Source: an uncultured Clostridia bacterium (GTDB taxonomy: Bacteria; Bacillota; Clostridia; TANB77; CAG-508). From it: a stretch of DNA of 64,000 nucleotides. Below the pieces are notes generated by a model. The model was not told the DNA's origin. It did no database searches and saw only the letters and a list, made by a program, of their open reading frames with translations. Where the stretch lies: positions 1-64,000 of the forward strand of contig CAOSLI010000001.1 of assembly GCA_948524275.1 (NCBI GenBank), written 5' to 3'. The translations under genes and the position numbers were made by a program. Positions 26,253-34,841 of this stretch are shown here, piece after piece. Position 1 is the first letter of the stretch. The number at the start of each line of letters is the position of its first letter.

Positions 26253-28098
26253 ATGTTTAATATAGAAGAAGAACTAAAAAAGTTACCACAAAAACCTGGG
26301 GTCTACATTATGCATGACAAAAATGACAAAATAATATATGTAGGCAAGGCAATTTCATTAAAAAGAAGAGTAACTTCATATTTTCGAAAAACAAATAAAA
26401 CGCAAAGAATATTAAATATGGTTGCGCTTATTGACCATTTTGAATATATTGTTTGCGATAATGAAGCAGAGGCACTTATATTAGAATGCAATCTAATAAA
26501 AAAGAATATGCCTAAATTTAATGTGCTTTTAAAAGATGACAAGACATATCCATATATAAAAATAAATGTAAAAGCAGATTTTCCAGATGTATATATGACA
26601 AGAAAAAGGCTAAATGATGGGGCAAGATATTTTGGACCATATGCAAACGCAGGAAGTGCAAAGGAAATGGTTGAATTTATAAAAACTAAATTTAAAATAA
26701 GGCAGTGTAAGAATTTTAAATATAAAGATAGAGCATGTCTAAACTATCATATTAAAAAGTGCATGGCGCCATGTATGGGGTACATTTCAAAAGAAGAGTA
26801 TAGAAAGCAAATCAATCAGATAATATCGATTTTAGAAGGGAAGACTGGAGAAGTTCAAAAAGAATTAAAGGCACAAATGGATGAGGCTTCCAAAAATTTT
26901 GAGTTTGAAAAAGCGGCTAGAATAAGAGATGAACTTTTGGCAGTTGAAAGAATTTCACAAAGACAAAAAGTTTCAAATATATCTGATAATGACATAGATG
27001 TAATTGGAATTGCAAGAAATGAGCAGGAAATTTGTGTAGAGATATTTTATATTAGAAATAGCAAGATGATTGGCAGAGATCATTTCTTCTTAAAAGGGCT
27101 AAATGATGAACAAGATTCTGAAATCATAGAAGAATTTATAAAACAATATTATACAGGCAGAAGTTTCTTTCCTAACAAGATAATGATTAGAGATGATTTT
27201 GAAGATAGAAAGCTTTTTGAGGAATGGCTAACTAAAGAATCAGAAAGAAAAGTGGAGATAAAAGTTCCACAAAAAGGCGAAAAGGTTAAGCTTGTTGAAA
27301 TGGCAGAAAGTAACGCCAAAATTACATTGGATAATAAGGAAAAAGCACATAAAAATGTAATTGTTGATATGAAAGATACCCTAGGATTAGATAGGTTACC
27401 CAGAAAGATTGAAAGCTTTGATATATCAAACATTTCTGGTGAATATATGGTAGCCCGGAATGTGTGTAATGATAGATGGAATGATAAAAAAGAATCTATC
27501 AAGAAGATTTAAAATAAAAACAGTATATGAGCAAGATGACCCAAAATGTATGGAAGAGGTTGTAACAAGAAGACTTAGACATTCTGTAAAGGTTAAGGAT
27601 AAAGATGAGCATATAGACTCAAAAATAGAATATGGAAATGACAGTGGATTTGGAAGGCTACCTGACTTAATTTTAGCAGATGGTGGAATTACACAAATAA
27701 GGGCAACGCTAAAGGCAATTGAAAATGTAGAAAAAGAAACAGGTCAAAAGCTTGGTATTAGAGCATTTGGTATGGTTAAAAATGATAAGCACCAGACAAG
27801 AGCGCTGATGGATGAGAACCGAAGAGAAATAGAAATATCGGAAGACATATTTAATCTAATTACTAATTTCCAAAATGCAGTTCATGATACTGCGATAGGA
27901 TATCACAGGTTTTTGAGAGACAAGTCAATGATTAAATCAAAATTAGATGAGATTTCAGGAATTGGTACAGTTAAAAAGTTAGCATTATTAAAGGAATTTG
28001 GCAGTACGGAATGTATAAGAAATGCTGATATTTCAGAGATTATTAAAGTAAAAGGTATCAATGAAGAATTGGCAAGGAAAATAAAGGAAGAATTGTAG
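26253..28098 (+). CDS. uvrC: Excinuclease ABC subunit C, read through a CGG +1 site
   Basis: 614 aa after one +1 shift at 27456. UvrC makes both incisions in nucleotide excision repair. The GIY-YIG nuclease domain (KPGVYIMHD...IIYVGKA) is at residues about 13-90, the UVR motif near 205-240, the RNase H-like C-terminal nuclease domain contains SFDISNISGEYMVA at the site, and tandem HhH motifs (ISGIGTVKKLALLKEFG, KGINEELARKI) end the protein. Without the shift the zero frame stops at 27512 and loses the 3'-incision-independent half and HhH region. Confidence 0.92.
27456..27458 (+). other. CGG +1 frameshift site (uvrC)
   Basis: GCC CGG AAT: codon 402 is CGG followed by A. Skipping C gives GGA ATG TGT and restores the family strand VAGMCVMIDG. 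Confidence 0.9.
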
Positions 28099-28247
28099 AA
28101 AAATGGATTATTATGGCATACGATTTTATTCATAAATGTAATACTCCCAGAATATTATTTATAATAGGACAAGTCTAGGACTGCAAAATCACAGAAGATT
28201 AAGCAGTTAAAGATTTTATACAAAATCAAAAGAAAAGGGGAGTTACT

Positions 28248-28352
28248 ATGAGAAAAAAATTTTTAAAGGCAATGATAATATTAGCAGTAGTATTGCAAGT
28301 TATTATGGGAGTTATGATTTATAATTTTGTAATGATGCTAAATTTACTATAA
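28248..28352 (+). CDS. 34-aa hydrophobic membrane peptide
   Basis: An AAAAGGGGAG site precedes an ATG that encodes MRKKFLKAMIILAVVLQVIM followed by GVMIYNFVMMLNLL. It has a basic N-terminus and one transmembrane helix. No homologue recognised; it stands alone between uvrC and the methyltransferase gene. Confidence 0.5.
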   Translation: MRKKFLKAMIILAVVLQVIMGVMIYNFVMMLNLL

Positions 28353-28486
28353 CAACAACATTTATATTGTAAAAATATGAGATAATATGATATAATACCA
28401 ATGTATTATAAATAATATTATCTTATTTTTATTTATAAAATTAATTTTGAAGTAAAAATAAAGTAAGTATAATCAAGGGAGTAGTA

Positions 28487-29350
28487 ATGAACGTAGCAAA
28501 TAATTGGAGCGATTATGAGATACTAGACATGGCAAATGGGGAAAAGCTAGAAAGATGGAATAACATAGTTTTAGTTAGACCAGATCCACAGATTATATGG
28601 AAGGAAAAATCTCATCCAGAAATGTGGAAAGATGTAGACGCTAAATATTCGAGAAGTAATACTGGCGGTGGAGAATGGGATTATAAAAATAAACTTCCAA
28701 AAGCATGGCAAGTAAAGTACAAGAATTTAACATTTAATATCAAGCCAATGGGTTTCAAACACACTGGTCTTTTTCCCGAGCAAGCAGTTAATTGGGATTG
28801 GATGATAAACAAAATTAAAGAAAGCAAAAGAGAGATAAAAGTTTTAAATTTATTTGCATATACAGGTGGTGCAACAGTTGCATGTTTATCAGCAGGAGCC
28901 TCTGTTTGTCATGTTGATAGTTCAAAAGGAATGACTGAGTGGGCAAAGGAAAATGTAGTATCATCAGGACTTAAGGACAGGCCAGTAAGATTTTTAATTG
29001 ATGATGTTGTTAAATTTGTGAACAGAGAGATAAGAAGAGAAAATAAATATGACGCTATAATAATGGACCCACCATCATATGGTAGAGGAGCAAATGGAGA
29101 AGTATGGAAATTTGAAGACAATATTTCAGAACTAATAACACTATGCTCGAAGGTTTTATCAGATGACCCACTATTTTTCTTAATAAACTCATATACAACA
29201 GGAATATCAAGTGTAGTGCTTGAAAATATGTTAAGGATAAACTTACCTAAAGGAATAAAAGGAAAATTCTCAAATGGAGAGGTAGGACTACCAATGAAAG
29301 ATTCAAATTTAATATTGCCATGTGGAATCTATGGCAGATGGGAAAAATAA
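28487..29350 (+). CDS. SAM-dependent methyltransferase, RlmI/RlmK-like
   Basis: 287 aa. SAM-binding motif I is VLNLFAYTGGAT (about 120-131), followed by the acidic VDSS and the catalytic motif DPPSYGRG. The preceding GLFPEQAVNWDW is typical of the COG1092-type 23S rRNA methyltransferase family, but the PUA domain is missing, so the substrate is uncertain. An AAGGGAG site precedes the ATG. It is followed by an rRNA/tRNA pseudouridine synthase-like gene. Confidence 0.85.
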   Translation: MNVANNWSDYEILDMANGEKLERWNNIVLVRPDPQIIWKEKSHPEMWKDVDAKYSRSNTGGGEWDYKNKLPKAWQVKYKNLTFNIKPMGFKHTGLFPEQAVNWDWMINKIKESKREIKVLNLFAYTGGATVACLSAGASVCHVDSSKGMTEWAKENVVSSGLKDRPVRFLIDDVVKFVNREIRRENKYDAIIMDPPSYGRGANGEVWKFEDNISELITLCSKVLSDDPLFFLINSYTTGISSVVLENMLRINLPKGIKGKFSNGEVGLPMKDSNLILPCGIYGRWEK

Positions 29351-29354
29351 ATTT

Positions 29355-29402
29355 CAACCAATGGGGACGTGTACTTTTGGTTGACCAAAAGGGACAGGTT
29401 GA
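29355..29402 (+). repeat. REP-like palindromic element, copy 5
   Basis: CAACCAATGGGGACGTG...GGTTGACCAAAAGGGACAGGTTG; the centre is GGTTGACC instead of GGTCGACC. Its end supplies part of the leader of the next gene. Confidence 0.8.
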
Positions 29403-29414
29403 AGGGTGATAAAA

Positions 29415-30095
29415 ATGAATGAATTAAAAGTATTATATGAAGATAATCACATAATTGTAGTAGAAAAAATACCAAATATTCCATCACAAGGTGACAAGAC
29501 AGAAGATAGGGATATGCTTACAATGATAAAAGAATATTTAAAAGAAAAATATAATAAGCCAGGAAATGTGTATTTAGGCTTAGTTCATAGATTAGATAGA
29601 CCAGTTGGTGGGGTAATGGTTTTTGCAAAAACCTCTAAAGCCGCATCAAGGCTTAGCGAAGAAGTCAGAAATAAAACTATGAAAAAAACATATTTAGCAA
29701 TAGTTAATGGTAAAATGCAAGAAGAAAGTGCACAATTAGTTGATTATTTGTGGAAAGATGAGAAGAATAATACAAGTTATGTTGTAAATGAAAATAAGAA
29801 AAATGCTAAGAGAGCAGAACTTGATTATAAAGTATTAAAATATGATGAAGAGCAAGAGCTTTCATTAGTTGAAGTTGATTTGCATACAGGAAGACATCAT
29901 CAGATAAGAGTACAATTTTCAAGCAGAAAACATGCAATTTATGGCGATAACAAATATCATGGTAGAGGAGCTGGAACCGGAATCTGTTTGTGGGCATATA
30001 AATTAGAATTTGTCCATCCAACAACAAGAGAAGAAATGATATTTGAAGACTTACCAGAACCAAAAGGAATGTGGAAAAGTTTTAGAATTAAATAA
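29415..30095 (+). CDS. RluA-family pseudouridine synthase
   Basis: 226 aa from the ATG at 29415 (GAAGGGTGAT upstream). The catalytic motif HRLDRPVGG with the active-site Asp is near residue 60; GRHHQIRVQFSS and the terminal LWAYKLEFVHPTT are typical. No S4 domain, so a short RluA-type enzyme acting on rRNA or tRNA; the target site cannot be told from sequence. Confidence 0.9.
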   Translation: MNELKVLYEDNHIIVVEKIPNIPSQGDKTEDRDMLTMIKEYLKEKYNKPGNVYLGLVHRLDRPVGGVMVFAKTSKAASRLSEEVRNKTMKKTYLAIVNGKMQEESAQLVDYLWKDEKNNTSYVVNENKKNAKRAELDYKVLKYDEEQELSLVEVDLHTGRHHQIRVQFSSRKHAIYGDNKYHGRGAGTGICLWAYKLEFVHPTTREEMIFEDLPEPKGMWKSFRIK

Positions 30096-30100
30096 CAAAT

Positions 30101-30129
30101 AAAACCGCGGCTTACTGCGGTTTTATTTT
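30101..30129 (+). terminator. Bidirectional terminator
   Basis: AAAACCGC / GCGGTTTT stem with TATTTT tail, between the pseudouridine synthase gene and the tRNA. Confidence 0.85.
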
Positions 30130-30205
30130 GGTAGCGAAAAGTGGACTTGAACCACCGACCTGCCGGGTATGAACCGGATGCTCTAGCCAACTGAGCTATT
30201 TCGCC
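30129..30205 (-). tRNA. tRNA-Met (CAT anticodon)
   Basis: 77 nt on the minus strand. Acceptor GGCGAAA / TTTCGCT with encoded CCA, D-arm AGCTCAGTTGG, anticodon loop TTCATAC flanked by CCGG / CCGG, and T-loop GGTTCAAGTCC. The first pair is a G-U wobble rather than the unpaired C-A of initiators, so elongator Met or a lysidine-modified Ile tRNA; the sequence does not decide. Confidence 0.92.
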
Positions 30206-30280
30206 ATATGTAACAATAGCTATTATACAAAAAAATATATATCTTGTCAAGCAAAATTTAGAAAAAAATCATATAAAAAT

Positions 30281-30308
30281 GTCCCTCTCCGAAAACTCGA
30301 AGAGGGAC
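30281..30308 (-). terminator. Terminator of the 30315 gene
   Basis: Perfect 8-bp stem GTCCCTCT / AGAGGGAC; in the minus direction followed by ATTTTTATA. Confidence 0.8.
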
Positions 30309-30314
30309 TGCGGA

Positions 30315-30611
30315 TTAGCTTGCTTGGTCGAGCGCTTTGAGTCCTAATGCTTTGATTATCTCACATACAACCGTTTTGTAGTTGCAGTAGAAAGTAATGT
30401 CATCATCGTCTCTGCCAGTCAACACGAAGCTTTCAGGTATTGCTACAGAATACTTCGTATCGCAGTATTCTTGCTCCCTTGTATGCTTCGCGTGAAACTG
30501 GAGCGTGTATGGTGTACCCAGCAAAGTGATCTGGTTGGGCTTCTCGGTGGAAAACGGAATCCCGTTCTCGGAGAGAAACGTTGACGTTTTAGCAATAATT
30601 GATTCTTTCAT
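30315..30611 (-). CDS. Orphan protein of atypical composition
   Basis: 98 aa, not recognised. CAGGAGGAAAAAAC precedes the ATG. The codon use is G+C-richer than the surroundings (CTC, CCC, GCG and CGT occur). It is monocistronic with consensus promoter, 5' hairpin and terminator, the same design as the genes at 11854, 21333, 34182 and 52445. Confidence 0.75.
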   Translation of the reverse strand: MKESIIAKTSTFLSENGIPFSTEKPNQITLLGTPYTLQFHAKHTREQEYCDTKYSVAIPESFVLTGRDDDDITFYCNYKTVVCEIIKALGLKALDQAS

Positions 30612-30672
30612 GTTTTTTCCTCCTGATGTTTAATTCAATTATTTTGTGGTTTTTACCACTACTTACATTTCT

Positions 30673-30701
30673 ATTATACCATATTTTATGTAAAGTGTCA
30701 A
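30673..30701 (-). promoter_or_regulatory. Promoter and 5' stem-loop of the 30315 gene
   Basis: Minus strand TTGACA, 17 nt, TATAAT, both perfect. A GTGGT / ACCAC hairpin at 30646-30659 follows the predicted start near 30666. Confidence 0.85.
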
Positions 30702-30793
30702 AATTTTGTAAAAAAAATTATTTTTACTTTTTTTTGAAAAACATATATGTTATAATTAGAAATATAAAATAGTGTAGAAAGGTAATATATAAA

Positions 30794-31453
30794 ATGGAGA
30801 TTTCAACATCAGTATTAAGTGTAGAAGAAGAAAATTCACCACACACATTTTATAGACTAGAAGTCGCGCATACAGATTATTTTCACATAGATGTAATGGA
30901 TGGAAAATTTGTAGAAAGAGACACAGTAGAATTGATGCAGAAGTATGCAGATAATTTGAAAAACATAACAAACATTCCATTAGATGTTCACTTAATGGTA
31001 CAGGATGTAAAAAAATATATAGATATCTTTTCCTCTTGTAATCCAAGGAATTTATATTTTCACATAGAAGCGATGAAAGATAAAAAGCAAGTCTTAGAAA
31101 TGATAAAATATATAAAAGACTTAAATTGTAAAGTTGGACTTGTAATAAGTCCTGAGACAAATGCAAGTGAAATCTATGAGTATTTACCATATATTCATAA
31201 TGTGCTTGTAATGACTGTTGTTCCAGGAAAAGGTGGACAAGATCTTATTCCTGATACAATAGATAAAATAAGAGAAATAAGAAAATATGCCAAAGAGAAT
31301 GACATTGACATTGAAATTGAAGCAGATGGTGGTATTAACATAAGTAATATAAAAATGATAAAGGATGCAGGAGCTGATATTGCGGTAGTTGGAAGTTATA
31401 TAATAAATTCGAAAGACTACAAATATACAATTAGTAAGCTAAAAGAAATCTAA
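30794..31453 (+). CDS. rpe: Ribulose-phosphate 3-epimerase
   Basis: 219 aa. Interconverts ribulose-5-phosphate and xylulose-5-phosphate in the pentose phosphate pathway. TIM-barrel motifs HIDVMDG (metal and catalytic Asp), DVHLMV, MTVVPGKGGQ (usual VNPGFGGQ is altered) and EADGGIN are in order. The first strand has an insertion (EEENSPHTFYRLE), so it is somewhat divergent from the housekeeping type; another hexulose-phosphate epimerase activity is possible. A GAAAGG site precedes the ATG. Confidence 0.88.
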   Translation: MEISTSVLSVEEENSPHTFYRLEVAHTDYFHIDVMDGKFVERDTVELMQKYADNLKNITNIPLDVHLMVQDVKKYIDIFSSCNPRNLYFHIEAMKDKKQVLEMIKYIKDLNCKVGLVISPETNASEIYEYLPYIHNVLVMTVVPGKGGQDLIPDTIDKIREIRKYAKENDIDIEIEADGGINISNIKMIKDAGADIAVVGSYIINSKDYKYTISKLKEI

Positions 31454-31461
31454 CATATACA

Positions 31462-31567
31462 TCAAGGGGTGTCCACGATGGTCCAAGCTCAACCCAAAAG
31501 GATCATCCCCAATGGTTGAATTTCAACCAAAAAGGACCGTCCCTCTTGGTTGACTCTTGGTTGAAAA
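31462..31567 (+). repeat. REP-like elements, double copy 6
   Basis: Two adjacent palindrome-like units: 31462-31519 (CAAGGGGTGTCC...GGATCATCCCCAATGGTTG) and 31522-31567 (TCAACCA.AAAGGACCGTCCCTCTTGGTTG plus a CTTGGTTG repeat). The second unit is closest to copy 4. Confidence 0.8.
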
Positions 31568-31581
31568 AATAGGAGGAACAA

Positions 31582-32769
31582 ATGCCAAATAGAAGAGCAA
31601 GAACAAGAAGAAAAAATAATGTAATAATAGATACAATTAGCAATAAAAATTTTATAATCATAAGCTCTATTATGATTGTAATTATAATTGGATGTATAGC
31701 TACAATGAAGTATCTCAATGTAAAAGAAGCTAAAAGAATTGCTGAAGAAAAAGAACGTATAAACAGTCAAATTGAAGAAATATATAGCAGTACAATAGCA
31801 GAGATTGACTCTTTAAAAGATTATAAAACAAATTCTATTATAAGATTATCTGCAGTGGGTGATATTCTTTGTGGAAATAACTTAAAACAATATGGTAGAG
31901 ATTATAATAACATTTTTACTGATATATCACATCACTTTAGAGATTCTGATTTTGTAATTGGAACATATGAGACTGTCATAACTGATGATACAAAAGACTT
32001 TGCAGATGCAGTTAAAAATAGTGGTATTGATTTTGTGAGTTTAGCACATAATCATGCATTAGATATGGGAATGGATGGCTTAAATAGGACTCAAGAATAT
32101 CTCGAGAAAATAAGTATAAAGACTGTTGGTAAAGCAGAAGAAACACCAGCACAAAGAGTTAAAATTATTGAGGTTAAGGGTACTAAAATTGCCATCTTAG
32201 GTTATACATATGATAATCACAAAACAGGAGTAAATATTTATAAAGAGGACTTAGTAAAACAAGATTTAGAGTATGCAGAAACCAATAGTGCGATATCAAT
32301 TGTAATGATGCACTGGGGAAATGTTAATACAAATGAGGTAAGTAGTGAGCAACAAAATCAAGCTAAGTTTATGATAGCAAATGGTGCAGATATAATAATT
32401 GGTGCGCATCCGTCAGCAGTACAAAAAATGGAGATTATTCAAAATAGCAATTTTAAAGACTGCTTTGTAGCATACTCTTTAGGAGATTACACATCTGATT
32501 TTACAATAGAAAATGCTAACTTAGAACTAATTTTAAATCTTCAAATATTTGTTGACAAAGAAGGAAAAGCACAGATTTATAAGGTTGATTACACACCAGT
32601 TTATATGAATGATATGGGGATAGAAAATAAAGAAAATAGATACAAGATTTTAGACATGAAAAAAGAAATTGCAAATTATGGAACAGAAGGAAGCACCATA
32701 GATAAAAAAACTTATGAAAAGTTAGTAAGAGGAGTAGATAGGTTAAATTCTATAATAGTAAAGAAATAA
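31582..32769 (+). CDS. CapA-family metallophosphatase-like membrane protein
   Basis: 395 aa. A basic N-terminus and one transmembrane helix (residues about 17-37) followed by a coiled region, then the PGA_cap domain: LSAVGDILCGN, ETVITDD, SLAHNHALDMG, MMHWGN, GAHPSAVQKME and VAYSLGDYTSDF in the family order. CapA relatives act in poly-gamma-glutamate capsule export, but most clostridial members have no assigned substrate. An AGGAGG site precedes the ATG. Confidence 0.88.
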   Translation: MPNRRARTRRKNNVIIDTISNKNFIIISSIMIVIIIGCIATMKYLNVKEAKRIAEEKERINSQIEEIYSSTIAEIDSLKDYKTNSIIRLSAVGDILCGNNLKQYGRDYNNIFTDISHHFRDSDFVIGTYETVITDDTKDFADAVKNSGIDFVSLAHNHALDMGMDGLNRTQEYLEKISIKTVGKAEETPAQRVKIIEVKGTKIAILGYTYDNHKTGVNIYKEDLVKQDLEYAETNSAISIVMMHWGNVNTNEVSSEQQNQAKFMIANGADIIIGAHPSAVQKMEIIQNSNFKDCFVAYSLGDYTSDFTIENANLELILNLQIFVDKEGKAQIYKVDYTPVYMNDMGIENKENRYKILDMKKEIANYGTEGSTIDKKTYEKLVRGVDRLNSIIVKK

Positions 32770-32784
32770 AGGAATGGAGCAAAA

Positions 32785-34094
32785 ATGAAAGTAGGTTTTG
32801 TATCATTAGGATGTAGCAAGAATTTAGTAGATACAGAAATGATGATAGGATTATTTAAAAACAAAGGATATGAGATAGTAACAACCCCAGAAGATGCAGA
32901 TATAATAGTTGTAAATACTTGTGGTTTTATTGAATCTGCAAAAGAAGAAGCTATTGGTACAATTTTAGAAATGGCAGAATATAAAAAAGTTAATTGTAAA
33001 TTTTTAATAGTTACTGGTTGTTTAGTAGAGAGGTACAAAGATGAACTAATTAAAGAGATTCCAGAGGTTGATTTGTTTGTAAAATTTAGCGAATATGATA
33101 CTATTTGGGAGCAAATACAAAATGCGTGCAAGATGAAGGAAAAATCGAAGCGGAAGTATGCAATTTCAAGACAGAATAATTAGTACAGGAAATAACTTTG
33201 CATATGTAAGAATAGCAGATGGATGTGATAATTTCTGTACATTTTGTGCTATACCATATATAAGAGGTAGGTTTAAAAGTAGGACAAAAGAAGATATTTT
33301 GCAAGAGGTTAAGATGCTTACTAAGCAAGGAATAAGGGAGATAATTGTAATTGCACAAGATACTACTAAATATGGAATTGACATTTATAGAAAACCAAAA
33401 CTAGCAGAGATTTTACATGAAATAAGTAAGATACCGCGGTATAGAGTGGGTAAGATTTTTATATTCATATCCAGAAACAATTACAGAAGATTTAATAGAA
33501 GAAGTAAAAAATGATGATAAGATTTGCAAATATTTTGACATACCAATGCAACATATTTCAGATAATATTTTAAAGAAAATGAATAGAAAATCTACTAAAG
33601 AAAGTACAATGAAACTTATAACTAGACTTAGAAAAGAGATACCAAATGTAATAATTAGAAGCACTTTAATGGTTGGATTTCCAGGAGAAACTGAAGAAGA
33701 TTTCAATGAATTATATGAATTTGTTAAGTGGGCAAAATTTGATAAATTAGGATGTTTTACATATTCTAAAGAAGAAGGAACTGGTGCTAGCAAAATGGCA
33801 GGTCAAGTTCACCCAATGACGAAAAAGTCTAGATATAGCAAAATAATGAAACTTCAAAATGAAATATCAAAACGAAATCTAGAAAGTAACATTGGCAAAA
33901 CTTATAAAGTTTTAATTGAAGACGCTGTGGCAGACGAAGCTAATGGTGGTGCAATATTTATTGGAAGAACTTATATGGATGTGCCTGAAATTGATGGATA
34001 TGTGTACTTAAAAGGAAAAGCTGAAATAAATACATATGTAGATTGCAAAATTACAAGGGTTACATATTATGATTTGTGGGGTGAGATTTTATAG
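32785..34094 (+). CDS. rimO: Ribosomal protein S12 methylthiotransferase RimO, read through two CGG +1 sites
   Basis: 435 aa after two +1 shifts, the usual RimO length; otherwise three separate ORFs. RimO is a radical SAM enzyme that methylthiolates an Asp of ribosomal protein S12. The N-terminal UPF0004 cysteines (LGCSKNLVDTE, NTCGFIESAKEE, TGCLVERY) bind the auxiliary cluster. The radical SAM motif GCDNFCTFCAIP lies between the two sites. After the second site come IEWVRFLYSYPE, DIPMQH, TLMVGFPGETEEDF and the C-terminal TRAM domain (IGRTYMDVPEIDGYVYL). The second CGG is in frame only if the first shift has happened. Confidence 0.93.
33151..33153 (+). other. CGG +1 frameshift site 1 (rimO)
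   Basis: AAG CGG AAG: codon 123 is CGG followed by A. Skipping C gives GGA and leads into the radical SAM domain; the zero frame stops at 33183. Confidence 0.9.
33437..33439 (+). other. CGG +1 frameshift site 2 (rimO)
   Basis: CCG CGG TAT in the already shifted frame, 95 codons after site 1. Skipping C gives GGT and restores IPGIEWVRFLYSYPE. Confidence 0.9.
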
Positions 34095-34096
34095 TA

Positions 34097-34125
34097 TTGA
34101 CTTATTATGTAAATCATAGTAAAAT
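34097..34125 (+). promoter_or_regulatory. Promoter and 5' stem-loop of the 34182 gene
   Basis: TTGACT, 17 nt, TAAAAT; an ATGCTA / TAGCAT hairpin at 34135-34150 follows the predicted start near 34132. Confidence 0.7.
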
Positions 34126-34181
34126 ATAATGTATATGCTAAAGATAGCATTGCAGAAAAAAGTGTATGGGAGGAACACAAC

Positions 34182-34709
34182 ATGGACTTTGAAAAGGTGA
34201 TAGCATCAACACTTGATATTCTTGAACATCGGAATAAAATAATTACTAAGGACTATGACATTTCGAAAAATGTTAATAGGGAGATTTGTGCTGAGTGTGG
34301 CGGAGCATGTTGCAAGATGTGCGGATGCCATTTCAGCCCAGACGATTTTGAAGAGCTTTCGTTTGAATTCTTAAGAAAAGAAATCGAAAAGGGATATATT
34401 TCTATTGACTTTGTTGATAGAGACTATATTTATTGTGACCACGGTTACTATATCTTAAGAATGCGAAATAAGGGCGCACCAATAGTAGATACAAAGAGAT
34501 TCCGAGGGTCACCATGCATAAAACTAACTGAAGGTGGATGCGAATTTGACTATGAGCAGAGACCAACAGGTGGCAAACTCTTAATTCCATCAAAAAAAAG
34601 GTCACCTTTAACAGGAAGAAACTGCGAAAGCAAATATTCTCTAAGAGACTGTTGTTTTGAGTGGGAACCGTATCAGGAAATTTTGCGTAGATTAGCACAA
34701 TGCTTTTAA
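34182..34709 (+). CDS. Cys-rich YkgJ-like metal-binding protein of atypical composition
   Basis: 175 aa. The cluster CAECGGACCKMCGC (residues about 37-50) and a later Cys set (SPCIKL...GGCEFD, NCESKYSLRDCC) suggest the zinc or iron-chelating YkgJ/UPF0153 type. GGGAGGAACACAAC precedes the ATG. The codon use is G+C-richer than host genes. CGG is codon 17 (34230-34232) and must be read in the zero frame; the +1 frame stops four codons on. Monocistronic, with promoter, 5' hairpin and terminator. Confidence 0.75.
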   Translation: MDFEKVIASTLDILEHRNKIITKDYDISKNVNREICAECGGACCKMCGCHFSPDDFEELSFEFLRKEIEKGYISIDFVDRDYIYCDHGYYILRMRNKGAPIVDTKRFRGSPCIKLTEGGCEFDYEQRPTGGKLLIPSKKRSPLTGRNCESKYSLRDCCFEWEPYQEILRRLAQCF

Positions 34710-34768
34710 TGTACAAATGGGCATTAAAAAGTCGTCTTCAGCTGAAGTTAGAGACAGCATACCAATAC

Positions 34769-34803
34769 AAAAAGCGTCTACTTTAACAGGTAGGCGCTTT
34801 TAA
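34769..34803 (+). terminator. Terminator
   Basis: AAAGCGTCTAC / GTAGGCGCTTT stem with a T tail. Confidence 0.75.
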
Positions 34804-34841
34804 AATAACTTATTTATGATATTAGCACATTACTTTCTTAT

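Noticed and set aside
5861..31567. GGGGAC/GTCGAC repeats as a CRISPR array
   Set aside because: Copies are palindromic, 5-14 kb apart and single, without regular spacers or cas genes.
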